Of a DNA stretch of 64,000 nt, positions 33,744 through 43,824 are shown piece after piece. The position numbers were made by a program, and so were the translations under genes. Each line of letters opens with the position of its first letter. Within the stretch, counting starts at the first letter, position 1. Below the pieces are notes generated by a model, which did not search any database, had not been told where the DNA came from, and worked only from the letters and a program-made list of their open reading frames with translations. The stretch spans positions 1,426,001-1,490,000 of the forward strand of contig NZ_JBBIXN010000001.1 of assembly GCF_037646455.1 (NCBI RefSeq), read 5' to 3'. The stretch is from Draconibacterium mangrovi_A. GTDB lineage: Bacteria; Bacteroidota; Bacteroidia; Bacteroidales; Prolixibacteraceae.

Positions 33744-36700
33744 ATGAGGAAAAAACTATTAAACAGAAATTTCCACAGGACATTTTCTGAATTTAGAATC
33801 ACACTGGTCATAGTGCTAAGCGTGATTTTATTGTCTTCCAGCCTGTATTCGCGCGCCGAAACAGACGACGCCCAACAAACGAAGACAATTACCGGTAAAG
33901 TTGTTTCTGCAGAAGATAGCTCACCTATTGTAGGTGCCACTGTTACCATTGTGGGAACTACCAGGGGAACCGCAACCAACGCTGATGGTGAATTTTCGTT
34001 GGAAGTAAGCCAGGGAGATGTTATTCGAATCTCTTTTATTGGATTTACTGCACAGGAAATAACAATAGGTACTCAGTCGAGTATTGAAGTACCGCTGGAA
34101 GTTGAAACAACCGGACTTGACGAGGTTGTGGTTGTAGGTTATGGATCGGCTAAAAAAACCAACCTTACTACTGCGCAGGTTGGTGTTTCCAACGATCAAA
34201 TCGAAAAAACAGTGAACACGACTATGGAGCAAGCGCTTCAGGGTCGTGCAGCTGGTGTATTTATCACTCAGAACTCAGGTCAACCCGGTGGAGGCATGTC
34301 AATGATCATTCGGGGGGTAAGTACCATTAACGGCTCAACCGAACCTTTGTATGTAATTGATGGCCTGCAGGTAGCGGGCTCTTCTGTTGAATACGGGAAT
34401 TCAAGTTCTTCCAATGCTTTGGCAGGTATCAACCCTTCTGATATCGAAGATGTTCAGATTCTTCAGGGACCTTCTGCTACTGCTATTTACGGATCGAGAG
34501 CAACCAACGGAGTTGTACTGATCACTACAAAAAGAGGGAAACGTGGCGATGCCGATATCGCTTATAATTTCTCGTATTCCGTTCAAACAACACCCCAACA
34601 TTTAGATGTGATGAACCTGAGAGAATACGCTCAAATGGTGAAAGAATTTCATGACATTGCTGGCGGAACCACTCCCGAAGAATTCCTCGATCCTTCGATT
34701 TTGGGTGAAGGCACAAACTGGCAGGGCGAATTATTTAAAGAAGCTCCTATGCAAAAACACCAACTTAGTTTTAGTGGTGGTGGCCAATCGTCAACCTACT
34801 ACATTTCGGCTGAAATTTTAAACCAGGAAGGTGTGGCCATTGGATCTGAATTTAAACGTTACAGTTTGAGGAGTAACACTTCGCAGGAACCACTGCCGTG
34901 GTTACGCATCCGTGAAAATGTCAACTTCAGGCAAATCAACGAAATTTTGACCACTTCTTCGGAGGGCGTTATTAGCAATGCCTTACAAAATACACCGCAG
35001 GTACCCGTTAAAAATATCGACGGAACCTGGGGCGGTTTCGAAACCAAGGAAGGATCGAACCAGTATGCTCCGATCAACCCGGTTGCGATTGCCAGTTTAA
35101 GAACAAACGAAAATGTTCGCCGCGAACTAAACGGTGGGTTTAACCTTGAGGCTGACATTGTTGACGGGCTTGTTTTTCGCACCTCGATGAACGGCAGCTA
35201 CAATACCCGTAATGCCATCTATTTTAATCCAAAAATGCAAATTGGATGGTATGTAAGAGATCGTGCAAGCTTTACTGATATGACCAGCGTTAGCACCTTT
35301 TACAGCTGGGATCAACAACTGTCATACAATAATAATTTTGGAGAACATTATATCGATGCCACAGCATTGCACGAATACAAAGAAGGTACCTGGAAACAAA
35401 ACACCGGTTACCGTGAAGGCTTTCTTACCAACGACATCCTCGACCTGAATGCCGGTGATGAGAGTACCTCGGTTGCCAGTGGCGGAAGTAGTTCGTGGGC
35501 CATGGAATCCTACCTTTTCAGAATCAACTACAATTACAACGAAAGGTATCTTGTTCAGGGATCTGTTCGTGCTGACGGTTCTTCCAACTTTGGAGCCAAC
35601 AACCGCTGGGGTGTGTTCCCTGCCGGTTCGGCAGCCTGGAGAATCAGCAACGAAAGCTGGTTTGATGTTTCCTTTATGAATGAGCTAAAACTGCGTTTCG
35701 AAACCGGTTTAACCGGTAATTCAGGATGGGGCGCCGGCATATATTCTCCGCTGCAAACAACAGCTACCGAGTGGGGAACCGGTTTTTCACCGGGTAAAAT
35801 TGCCAACCCCGATTTGCAATGGGAAGAAACCTTAACCAATAACATTGGTATCAACATCCACTTATTCGATAACCGCATTCAGATTGAAGCTGATGTTTAC
35901 GAAAAAACAACCAACAACCTGATCTTCGATGCCAGCTTACCCGGATTTATGGGTAGCTCGGGCAATGGCGGCGCCGGTTCACCTACCGTTAACTCAGGCA
36001 AGATCAGCAATAAAGGTTGGGCCGTAAGCGTGAACTCGACCAACATTCAGAAAAACAATTTCAGGTGGGATATGAACTTTAATATCTCGGGTGTGAATAC
36101 AGAGGTTGAAGAACTGAATAGCGAACTCGGATTCTTCGATCGTACCTCGTGGTGGATGAACAACTGGACACAGCGCACTGCCGTTGGCGAAGCTCCCTGG
36201 ATGTTTATGGGTTACCTGTACGACGGGATCTTCCAGTCTGAAGATGAGATCAACAACAGCGCCATCCCAACCGATGCCAACGGCGGCAGATTACCCGTTG
36301 GTGAAGATGGGGTTTGGGTTGGTGACGTCAAATATCAGAATGTTGAAGGTGACAGCGGTGCCGAAGGTGTTATCGATGTAAACGACCGTACATACATCGG
36401 TAATCCCTGGCCAAAGTTCTTTGGTGGTTTTACCAACAACTTCACCTACAAAGGATTTGATTTGAGTATTTTACTCACATTCAATTACGGGAACGATATT
36501 TACAATTATGTGCGTATGATCAACTCCAATCCGTCGCAGATAAATGTTGGCCGTAACCTCATGACGGACGCCATCGACTACGCAAAACTGGTTACCGACG
36601 AAAATGGTGCAGCTTATATAAGCAATGCTGAAACCGATTTACCGCGTATCTCATACGGACCTAACAACAACTGGACACGCTTTTCGAGCAGGTGGGTTGA

Positions 36701-36968
36701 AGATGGCTCGTACCTGAAAGTTAAAAACATCACGCTGGGATATACGGTACCAAAAACTTTGTTAAACAAAATAAACTATGTGAAGAACCTGCGAGTGGCA
36801 GTAAGCGCTCAGAATCTCTACACTTTAACCAATTACACCGGTTACGACCCGGAGGTTGGATCTTATGTTGGCAGTAATGCCTCAAGTGCCAATCAGGCCA
36901 TAGGTATCGATACAGGCCGTTATCCTTTAACGCCTACCTATACGTTCAATTTAATGGTTAACTTTTGA
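33744..36968 (+). CDS. SusC/RagA-family TonB-dependent outer-membrane transporter (locus 2)
   Basis: A 1074-residue barrel with the same layout as locus 1: long signal peptide, ITGKVVSAEDSSPIVGATV regulatory-like domain, DEVVVVGYGSAKK TonB-box region, plug (MIIRGVSTINGS, PLYVIDGLQV) and barrel ending in YTFNLMVNF. The first 60 codons are strikingly similar to the other susC. It is coupled to susD (12-base gap) and upstream of IPT-domain lipoproteins and a GH26 enzyme, so manno-oligosaccharides are the likely ligand. Confidence 0.93.
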   Translation: MRKKLLNRNFHRTFSEFRITLVIVLSVILLSSSLYSRAETDDAQQTKTITGKVVSAEDSSPIVGATVTIVGTTRGTATNADGEFSLEVSQGDVIRISFIGFTAQEITIGTQSSIEVPLEVETTGLDEVVVVGYGSAKKTNLTTAQVGVSNDQIEKTVNTTMEQALQGRAAGVFITQNSGQPGGGMSMIIRGVSTINGSTEPLYVIDGLQVAGSSVEYGNSSSSNALAGINPSDIEDVQILQGPSATAIYGSRATNGVVLITTKRGKRGDADIAYNFSYSVQTTPQHLDVMNLREYAQMVKEFHDIAGGTTPEEFLDPSILGEGTNWQGELFKEAPMQKHQLSFSGGGQSSTYYISAEILNQEGVAIGSEFKRYSLRSNTSQEPLPWLRIRENVNFRQINEILTTSSEGVISNALQNTPQVPVKNIDGTWGGFETKEGSNQYAPINPVAIASLRTNENVRRELNGGFNLEADIVDGLVFRTSMNGSYNTRNAIYFNPKMQIGWYVRDRASFTDMTSVSTFYSWDQQLSYNNNFGEHYIDATALHEYKEGTWKQNTGYREGFLTNDILDLNAGDESTSVASGGSSSWAMESYLFRINYNYNERYLVQGSVRADGSSNFGANNRWGVFPAGSAAWRISNESWFDVSFMNELKLRFETGLTGNSGWGAGIYSPLQTTATEWGTGFSPGKIANPDLQWEETLTNNIGINIHLFDNRIQIEADVYEKTTNNLIFDASLPGFMGSSGNGGAGSPTVNSGKISNKGWAVSVNSTNIQKNNFRWDMNFNISGVNTEVEELNSELGFFDRTSWWMNNWTQRTAVGEAPWMFMGYLYDGIFQSEDEINNSAIPTDANGGRLPVGEDGVWVGDVKYQNVEGDSGAEGVIDVNDRTYIGNPWPKFFGGFTNNFTYKGFDLSILLTFNYGNDIYNYVRMINSNPSQINVGRNLMTDAIDYAKLVTDENGAAYISNAETDLPRISYGPNNNWTRFSSRWVEDGSYLKVKNITLGYTVPKTLLNKINYVKNLRVAVSAQNLYTLTNYTGYDPEVGSYVGSNASSANQAIGIDTGRYPLTPTYTFNLMVNF

Positions 36969-36980
36969 TAAAACAGAATT

Positions 36981-38699
36981 ATGAAAATATATAAATACAA
37001 CTGGTTAATAATAGGTCTCATCGGACTGTTTATGCTTACCAATTGTTCTGAAGATAACTTGGTGAGACCTCCGGAAGATGCACTTACCGATGTCGATTTT
37101 TACAAGACAAACGAGGAAGTGCTTGCAGCAACTGCTCCATTATACAGTCGCATGTGGTTCGACTATAACGATAAAGCATCATACAGCATTGGAGATTTAA
37201 GAAGCGGCATAATGATGGCCCCCTGGAATAGTCGTGAATTTGGTGCCTTTAATGCCAACGGCGATAACTCTGAAGTAATTGCAGGATGGAATGCTTTCTT
37301 TACCGTGGTTCAGCAGTCGAACCTGGCCATTCGCAACATTAATACTTACGCCACAGAAGCCGTTTCTGATGACATTAAGAAAATGGCCATAGCAGAGGCT
37401 CGTTTTATGAGAGCCTGTGCCTATCGAAATCTGGTTCTGGCGTGGGGTCCGGTTCCAATTATTACCGATAACATCGAAATCATGAACTCTACGGATATCA
37501 GGCGAAATACAGCAACAAGTATCTGGAGATTTCTGACCAGTGAAATGCGTTCAATTGCAGAAGACCTCCCTGATCAACCTTATGCCACCGGACGTATTAC
37601 CCGGTATTCTGCCGAAGGTATGCTGGCTCGTTTTTACCTATCGCGAGCCGGCGCCGAAGCCGTTGGAGGTGAACGAAATCAAATGTACCTCGATAGTGCC
37701 AAATATTACGCGCAGCATGTTATCGAGAACAGCGGCAAATCCTTGATGGAAGATTACAGATCATTATTCTTATTTCCTTACGACAATAATAATGAATCGC
37801 TGTTCGAACTGCAGTGGGTATATTCAAATGCATGGGGCCCGAGCAACTCAGCTCCGGCTTACCTGGCCTACAGTTCCGACATTGGTAACGGAGACGGTTG
37901 GGGCGGTGCTTACGGTGCATCCTGGTACGTCATTTCTCAGTACGAGGGTATTAATCCGATAGGAACAACAGGAGATACCATAAAAGGAGCTACTCTCGAT
38001 ACCCGTTTGTACAATACTTTTATGTTGCCCGGTGCACATTATCCTGAAATTACACAGGATTATACTACCGACGACGGAACTGTTGGACAGCGGGAATGCA
38101 TTTATCCGAACAATACGAGCGATGCCAGTTTTGCCTGTACCAAGAAGTACATCGTTGGAAAAGCAGTTGATGTTGGTGGTGAAGCTTCTTCGCAGCATTA
38201 CCCGAATAATACCTACATGCTGCGTCTGGCAGAATTGTACCTGATTTATGCTGAAGCAACGCTTGGAAATAATGAACAGTCATCTGATGCGACCGCACTG
38301 GATTATGTAAACACCATCCGTCGCAGAGCAGGTTTGAATAATCTTGCAAACGATGCAGGCACCGGTGATCGGTCCTACTTCACTGCAGATGACATCTTCA
38401 AAGAAAGAACACTTGAATTTGCTATGGAAAGCATGTTCATGTACGATTTGAGTAATATTTTCTACTACGACAAAGCCCGTGCATTAAGCATCCTGAATAA
38501 TCAGGACCGTGGCTTGTTTGCGATTTATCCTGATGTTTTCCCGGATCCAAATTCCTGGACTTTCGTAAAAACATCATGGCATACCGAGCGCTCGATAAAT
38601 GCGACAGAAGGTAACTTTTACCTGCCTATTCCAACCGCTGATTTGGGCGGGATGCCGAGCTTATCCGAAGATCCTGTTGATTACTACAGTAGTAACTGA
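36981..38699 (+). CDS. SusD/RagB-family surface lipoprotein (locus 2)
   Basis: A 572-residue SusD homologue with lipobox MLTNC (Cys near 22). It has AEARFMRACAYRNLVLAWGPVPI in the TPR-like region, YMLRLAELYLIYAEATLG and the DIFKERTLEFAMESMFMYDL segment, and ends in NFYLPIPTADLGGMPSLSEDP. It is expected to bind a mannan oligosaccharide as lid of the adjacent SusC. Confidence 0.92.
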   Translation: MKIYKYNWLIIGLIGLFMLTNCSEDNLVRPPEDALTDVDFYKTNEEVLAATAPLYSRMWFDYNDKASYSIGDLRSGIMMAPWNSREFGAFNANGDNSEVIAGWNAFFTVVQQSNLAIRNINTYATEAVSDDIKKMAIAEARFMRACAYRNLVLAWGPVPIITDNIEIMNSTDIRRNTATSIWRFLTSEMRSIAEDLPDQPYATGRITRYSAEGMLARFYLSRAGAEAVGGERNQMYLDSAKYYAQHVIENSGKSLMEDYRSLFLFPYDNNNESLFELQWVYSNAWGPSNSAPAYLAYSSDIGNGDGWGGAYGASWYVISQYEGINPIGTTGDTIKGATLDTRLYNTFMLPGAHYPEITQDYTTDDGTVGQRECIYPNNTSDASFACTKKYIVGKAVDVGGEASSQHYPNNTYMLRLAELYLIYAEATLGNNEQSSDATALDYVNTIRRRAGLNNLANDAGTGDRSYFTADDIFKERTLEFAMESMFMYDLSNIFYYDKARALSILNNQDRGLFAIYPDVFPDPNSWTFVKTSWHTERSINATEGNFYLPIPTADLGGMPSLSEDPVDYYSSN

Positions 38700-38713
38700 A
38701 ATTTAAATTGAGA

Positions 38714-39871
38714 ATGATGAAAACTAAATTTCGATACATATATATTGCACTGGTAGCATTTTCGTTAACTGTGGTGTACAGTGCTTGTAATGATAGTGAT
38801 GATGAAACATCAGGAACACCCAGAATCGACTATATCCGGATTACAGATCCGGAAGCTTCCGATTCTCTGCTGGTCAGTGCCGGCCAAGGCCAGTTAATTG
38901 CTGTAATTGGTGAAAACCTGGAAGAAGCTGTTGCAATTGAATTTAACAACCTGCCGGCCACGATAACAATTCCATACGTAACCAATACTTCTATTTTGGT
39001 TCGCGTTCCGTCGGAAGTTCCTGAAGAGGTGACCAACCAAATGGTTGTTTTCTTCAAAAATGGAAGTAGTTTGACACACGACTTTTCGGTGTCGATTAAT
39101 AAGCCAAGTGTTACCTCAATGGCTTGCGAGTATGTAAATGCCGGTGGTATAGCCGAAATTCACGGAAATTATTTCTACGAGCCGCTGCAGGTTATTTTCC
39201 CAGGAGATATGGAAGGAGAAGTCGTTTCGGTTGAGGACGAAGCCATTAAGGTGATTGTACCGGAAGGAACATCCCCCGGACGAATTACCGTGAAATCAAA
39301 TTTCGGAAGCGGACAATCCACATTTATGTTCCGCGATAACCGTAACATCGTTATCAGCAGCGATCCATTTACCGGCTGGTGGAATGAATCGTATGTGATA
39401 ACAAATCCCGGAGAAGGCGATCCTGAAAAAATAAACGGGAATTACATTCGGGTACAAAAAGTAGTGAGCAGTTGGGCATGGACGGAAGTTGCGGGTGGAC
39501 CGGCCAGTGCAATGGGCGACATCAGCAAAAACATACCTGACGAGGCCATTCTGCATCCCGATCTTTATAATCTGAAATTCGAGATCAATACACTCAAGCC
39601 TTACAACAATAATGTAATCCGACTGAATTTCGGACTTTCCGAAGGAGAAGTGAACGATGCTTACCTCTGGAATCCGCCTTATGATACAGGTGGAGAATGG
39701 AGAACCGTTTCCATCCCTTATGCTGAAATCGTAAAATCGTACGAAGATTTAGGTGTAACGATGCAAGTTAATCCAAATGGTTACTGGACCCGGGTTTTAA
39801 TCTTTGGTAACGGTGACCTGGATTGTGATATCGCATTCGACAATTTCAGAATTGTCCCAAATAAATTCTAA
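38714..39871 (+). CDS. Surface glycan-binding lipoprotein with IPT/TIG domain
   Basis: A lipoprotein of about 385 residues (lipobox VYSAC). N-terminal IPT/TIG-like Ig folds (LIAVIGENLEEAVAIEFNN, GGIAEIHGNYFYEPLQVIF) span roughly residues 35-215. A C-terminal carbohydrate-binding beta-sandwich (WWNESYVITNPG, VQKVVSSWAWTEVAGG, DIAFDNFRIVPNKF) resembles surface glycan-binding proteins of mannan-type loci. The frame also opens at a TTG (38708) and has a second ATG at 38717; I use 38714. It occupies the SGBP position behind susD. Confidence 0.85.
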   Translation: MMKTKFRYIYIALVAFSLTVVYSACNDSDDETSGTPRIDYIRITDPEASDSLLVSAGQGQLIAVIGENLEEAVAIEFNNLPATITIPYVTNTSILVRVPSEVPEEVTNQMVVFFKNGSSLTHDFSVSINKPSVTSMACEYVNAGGIAEIHGNYFYEPLQVIFPGDMEGEVVSVEDEAIKVIVPEGTSPGRITVKSNFGSGQSTFMFRDNRNIVISSDPFTGWWNESYVITNPGEGDPEKINGNYIRVQKVVSSWAWTEVAGGPASAMGDISKNIPDEAILHPDLYNLKFEINTLKPYNNNVIRLNFGLSEGEVNDAYLWNPPYDTGGEWRTVSIPYAEIVKSYEDLGVTMQVNPNGYWTRVLIFGNGDLDCDIAFDNFRIVPNKF

Positions 39872-39883
39872 GCAATCAACGAT

Positions 39884-42214
39884 ATGAAAAAAAATAGAAT
39901 AAATATTAGATATCTGGCTATTCTGCTGGCGTTACTGTACGGTAGCATGTCGGGGATAGTGTTCGTCTCGTGCAATGATGATGACGATGAAATGACTTCG
40001 GAAGTTGCGTTAATGAGTTATGGACCAATGCCCATCGCCCGCGGGGCAGAACTCCGTTTTATCGGGGAGAATTTAATGAAGGTGAATTCAATAGTTTTAC
40101 CAGAAGGTATTGATATTCCTGCTTCGGAATTTACAGAGCATACCGAAACAGGCATTAAACTCATTGTTCCGCAAAACGCCGAACCGGGATTGGTTGTACT
40201 GAAAACCGATGATGGTGATATAACAACCAAAACCCAGATTACCTATTCTGAACCCATATCCATTGATAATTTATCGCCGGGTACCATCAAACCCGGACAG
40301 GAGATAACAATTACAGGTGAATACCTGAACCTCATAAAAGAGGTAATTTTCACCGAACGGGTTTCAGTCGGCGACAGCAGCTTTACAGCACAAAGCCGTA
40401 AAGAAATTAAGCTGATCGTACCCGAGGAAGCTCAAACCGGAACAATTGCCGTTTCAAACGGTGCTGAAGACCCAATCGTTGTTTATTCCGAAACCGAGCT
40501 CGCGGTTGTAACACCAACACTTACAGCTGTTTCTCCAAGTCCGGTTAAAGCAGGTACAACCCTCACAATTACAGGAACCGATCTTGACCTGGTTAAAAGA
40601 ATAGATCTGGGAGGAGGCAAGATCATTAACGAATTTGCCAGCCAGTCGGAAACCAGTATTACCCTAACTGTACCTGCAGATACAAAAGATGGTAAAGTGA
40701 CCGTTTACCCGGCTTCAATGGTAGCCATTGAGTCATCGGAAGATGTGGTTATGGTGGTTCCAACAGTAAATGTTTCGCCAACAACCATTAAAAATGGCGG
40801 CGAAATTACCGTTACAGGTACCGATCTTGATTTGGTTACCGCTGTAACCTTTGCCGGTGGAGCCGGTGGTACAATAACCGACCTCACCGAAACTGAAATG
40901 AAAGTACTGGTTCCAGATGCGGCTGTGAGCGGCGATCTTGTATTTTCTACTGCTGCCGATAAATCGGTTTCAGGTGGCGAGATTACAATAATTAAACCTA
41001 CTATAACCGAAATAACGCCAAATCCGGTGTCGGCAGGAAATGAGATTACAATTACAGGTACCGATCTTGATCTGGTAGTTTCTGTAACCTTTGCAGGCGA
41101 CGTTACCGTAGATGTATCTCCTGAGTCGGAAACAAGTATTACATTAGAAGTACCGGTTGATGCCGAATCCGGAGATTTGACTCTTACCATGGTTAATGGC
41201 GAAACTGTTGTATCTTCGCTAATCGTCGACAAACCGCTGTTCTGTTATATCCCCATTCTTCCGGGCGAGAACGATACCATTAAAGCGGGCGAATTACTTT
41301 CAGTAGAACTCGCCAACGAAGATAAATTAACCGATATCATGGTGAACGGAGCTTCGGTTCAATATATTCTGAACGGGACAACCTGTTATATACTTATACC
41401 TGAGAATTCTTCCGGGGCAACTGATTTAACACTTATGTCATCAAATGGTGAAATCACTTATGAATTAGATGTTCTTGGCGGCGGAATTGTAGAAACGATT
41501 GTTTATGAAGGTCCGAAAGCGATCGGATGGGGTGATCCGGCCATTGTGCCCATTACAGCTTTCCAGGATGTACCGGTTGGTTCGATATTGAAGATCTACT
41601 TCTCACAAACCGAAAATTGGGGACAAGCCCAACTTAATAACGGTAACTGGGCAGTCATTCCTTTCGATGAACTCGGTGGTGATGGGTACATCACAACCAA
41701 TACCTATAACGATAAGTCGGTAACAGAACAGGAATTGGTATTGACGCAGGATGTACTGGATAATATCCTGAATAATTCTCCGTGGGGTGACGGACTTATT
41801 ATACAGGGCCAGGACTGGATTATTGCGAAAGTGAGCATAATTACAACAACGGCCAGTGAAACCGTTATTTTTGAAGGCCCCAAAGCCATTAACTGGGGAG
41901 ATGCCGCTATTGCTCCAATTTCTGCTTTCGACGGAGTAAATCCTGGAGCGATTTTGAAAATCTATTTTGAACAAACGGAGAATTGGGGACAGGCCCAGAT
42001 TAATAACGGGAACTGGGCTGTAATTCCATTTGACGAACTCGGTGGCGATGGTTATATAACAACCAACACCTACGACGACAAATCAGTAACCGAGCAAGAA
42101 TTAGTACTCACTTCAGCGGTTTTAGACAATATCCGGAATAATGCCCCATGGGATGATGGCCTTATTATTCAGGGGCAGGACTGGATTATTACCAAAATAA
42201 CTATTATTAACTGA
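39884..42214 (+). CDS. Multi-IPT surface lipoprotein with tandem C-terminal glycan-binding-like repeats
   Basis: A 776-residue lipoprotein (lipobox VFVSC, followed by an acidic DDDDE tract). Five or so IPT/TIG repeats carry the recurring phrase ITITGTDLDLV. The C-terminus has two almost identical domains of about 120 residues (VYEGPKAIGWGDPAIVP... and IFEGPKAINWGDAAIAP...), encoded from 41492 and 41858 with an exact 366-base period. Each has WGQAQ and GGDGYITTNTY motifs. They look like glycan-binding modules presented on an IPT stalk. Both the identity of the repeats and the position next to the mannanase support surface capture of mannan. Confidence 0.85.
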   Translation: MKKNRINIRYLAILLALLYGSMSGIVFVSCNDDDDEMTSEVALMSYGPMPIARGAELRFIGENLMKVNSIVLPEGIDIPASEFTEHTETGIKLIVPQNAEPGLVVLKTDDGDITTKTQITYSEPISIDNLSPGTIKPGQEITITGEYLNLIKEVIFTERVSVGDSSFTAQSRKEIKLIVPEEAQTGTIAVSNGAEDPIVVYSETELAVVTPTLTAVSPSPVKAGTTLTITGTDLDLVKRIDLGGGKIINEFASQSETSITLTVPADTKDGKVTVYPASMVAIESSEDVVMVVPTVNVSPTTIKNGGEITVTGTDLDLVTAVTFAGGAGGTITDLTETEMKVLVPDAAVSGDLVFSTAADKSVSGGEITIIKPTITEITPNPVSAGNEITITGTDLDLVVSVTFAGDVTVDVSPESETSITLEVPVDAESGDLTLTMVNGETVVSSLIVDKPLFCYIPILPGENDTIKAGELLSVELANEDKLTDIMVNGASVQYILNGTTCYILIPENSSGATDLTLMSSNGEITYELDVLGGGIVETIVYEGPKAIGWGDPAIVPITAFQDVPVGSILKIYFSQTENWGQAQLNNGNWAVIPFDELGGDGYITTNTYNDKSVTEQELVLTQDVLDNILNNSPWGDGLIIQGQDWIIAKVSIITTTASETVIFEGPKAINWGDAAIAPISAFDGVNPGAILKIYFEQTENWGQAQINNGNWAVIPFDELGGDGYITTNTYDDKSVTEQELVLTSAVLDNIRNNAPWDDGLIIQGQDWIITKITIIN
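41492..42211 (+). repeat. Tandem in-frame duplication, period 366 bases
   Basis: Two copies of a 122-codon unit begin at 41492 and 41858. The protein copies differ at few positions; many nucleotide differences are synonymous, so the duplication is not brand new but the sequence is constrained. Confidence 0.85.
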
Positions 42215-42233
42215 TAAATTCCGAATGAAATTA

Positions 42234-42266
42234 AAAGGCTGTTTCATTTTCTTTGAAACAGCCTTT
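42234..42266 (+). terminator. Rho-independent terminator before the mannanase gene
   Basis: AAAGGCTGTTTCA and TGAAACAGCCTTT form a 13-bp perfect stem with a 7-base loop, followed by ATTTTCT. It lies 20 bases after the lipoprotein stop, so the mannanase gene gets read-through or its own promoter. Confidence 0.85.
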
Positions 42267-42306
42267 ATTTTCTCCTTGCGCTCGCCTTAAGGCAGGTCAT
42301 TCGAAT

Positions 42307-43698
42307 ATGAATAAACAAAACATGAAAACAATGTTTAGTCTTCTTATCGTTATTGCACTTTTGGCATGCAACACAAGTAATTCAGAACCTGAAATTGAAG
42401 ACCATACTCCACCAACAATAATTAGTGTTCAACCTGCACAAGGAGCAAGCGAAGTACCTCTGGATACCGAAATCAGGATTAATTACAGCGAACCCTTTAA
42501 ACTTGGAAATTGGGCTGACATTACAGTAAATAATAAAACAGTATCGGCCAGCATTTCCGACAATCAGTTACTGATCGACACTGAATTAAAGGAACAAACG
42601 GATTATGTAGTGAACATATCCGAAAAGTCGGTGCTTGATGAGGCACAAAACTATGCCGAAGAATTTACGCTCAGTTTTTCAACACGGATTATTCCGAAGA
42701 TTGAGATCAGCACTGAATTGGTTACTGAAAATCCGTCGAAAGAAGCTAAAAATGTGTACAATTTTCTTCTCGACAATTACGGCGAGAAGATCGTATCCTC
42801 GGCAATGGCAAATGTAAGCTGGAACACCAATGAAGCGGAATGGGTAAAACAACACACGGGAAATTATCCGGCAATGGCAACTTTCGATTACATCTTTTTA
42901 AATTATTCGCCGGCCAACTGGATCGATTACACCTCTACCAAAGTTGTAAAAGACTGGTGGAACAATAACGGATTGGTTTCATCAAGCTGGCACTGGAATG
43001 TACCGAAAACGGAAGGATCAAGCGAATACGCTTTTTACACCACGGAGACCAGCTTTAATGCAGCCAACGCCACTGTTGAAGGCACTTGGGAAAACGAGGT
43101 GGTAAAAGCCGATCTGGAAGAAATGGCCGATTACCTAAAACTGCTTCAGGATAAAAATATTCCGGTTATCTGGCGCCCCTTGCATGAGGCTGCAGGAAAT
43201 ATTTATGAATATCAGAACGGAACGGCCTGGTTTTGGTGGGGAAATAGTGGAGCAGAAGCCTTTAAGAAATTATGGAGATATACTTTCGACTATTTCAAAG
43301 AAAGAGAGCTGAGCAACCTGATTTGGGTGTGGACAACACAAACCAAGGACGATGATTTTTATCCGGGCGATGGGTATGTTGACATAGTTGGAAGAGACAT
43401 TTACAACAACACTGATGCCGCTTCAATTGCCGATCAGTTCACATCCATCCAGCAGGAATATCCCACCAAAATGGTTACCTTGAGCGAGATGGGCAGTGTG
43501 GCTACTATTTCAGCACAATGGACAGCCGGTGCGAAGTGGTCGTATTTTATGCCCTGGTACGATTACGACAGGACCAACGATCCTGAGTCAGCAGCTTTTG
43601 GAGAAACAAACCATCAACATGCCAACATCGACTGGTGGAAAAATGCAATGGCGAACGAGGCAGTAATTACCCTCGATGAAATGCCAACTTTAAAGTAA
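42307..43698 (+). CDS. GH26 beta-mannanase lipoprotein
   Basis: A surface lipoprotein of 463 residues from the ATG at 42307; the longer frame from 42253 would start inside the terminator hairpin. The lipobox is ALLAC (Cys21). Residues 35-130 form a Big_5-like Ig domain (PPTIISVQPAQGA, DTEIRINYSEP). The GH26 catalytic barrel follows, with acid/base E294 in IWRPLHEAAGN and nucleophile E394 in TLSEMGS. The expected activity is endo- or exo-hydrolysis of beta-1,4-mannan. It is the only recognised CAZyme in the window and identifies locus 2 as a probable mannan locus. Confidence 0.9.
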   Translation: MNKQNMKTMFSLLIVIALLACNTSNSEPEIEDHTPPTIISVQPAQGASEVPLDTEIRINYSEPFKLGNWADITVNNKTVSASISDNQLLIDTELKEQTDYVVNISEKSVLDEAQNYAEEFTLSFSTRIIPKIEISTELVTENPSKEAKNVYNFLLDNYGEKIVSSAMANVSWNTNEAEWVKQHTGNYPAMATFDYIFLNYSPANWIDYTSTKVVKDWWNNNGLVSSSWHWNVPKTEGSSEYAFYTTETSFNAANATVEGTWENEVVKADLEEMADYLKLLQDKNIPVIWRPLHEAAGNIYEYQNGTAWFWWGNSGAEAFKKLWRYTFDYFKERELSNLIWVWTTQTKDDDFYPGDGYVDIVGRDIYNNTDAASIADQFTSIQQEYPTKMVTLSEMGSVATISAQWTAGAKWSYFMPWYDYDRTNDPESAAFGETNHQHANIDWWKNAMANEAVITLDEMPTLK

Positions 43699-43797
43699 AA
43701 TGAAAAAAGACCTTTTTCAGCGCTGGCAGTATATTAATCCACAGGCCTATAAATCAAAATAATTGTTTGATTTTTTTAGGTGTTAATAAAAAATTTA

Positions 43798-43805
43798 TAC
43801 TTTTG
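43798..43805 (+). promoter_or_regulatory. -7 box of the DUF177-rpmF operon
   Basis: TACTTTTG fits TAnnTTTG; the likely GTG start is at 43825. The box lies inside the longest possible reading frame, which argues against the upstream start at 43780. No clear TTTG is at the right spacing (only TTTT at 43774). Confidence 0.6.
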
Positions 43806-43824
43806 CATCCACTTTTTTGGAGTC

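Noticed and set aside
40705..41232. Minus-strand frame of 175 codons rich in Ser, Thr and Val
   Set aside because: It is the antisense of the IPT repeats; its low complexity comes from those repeats.
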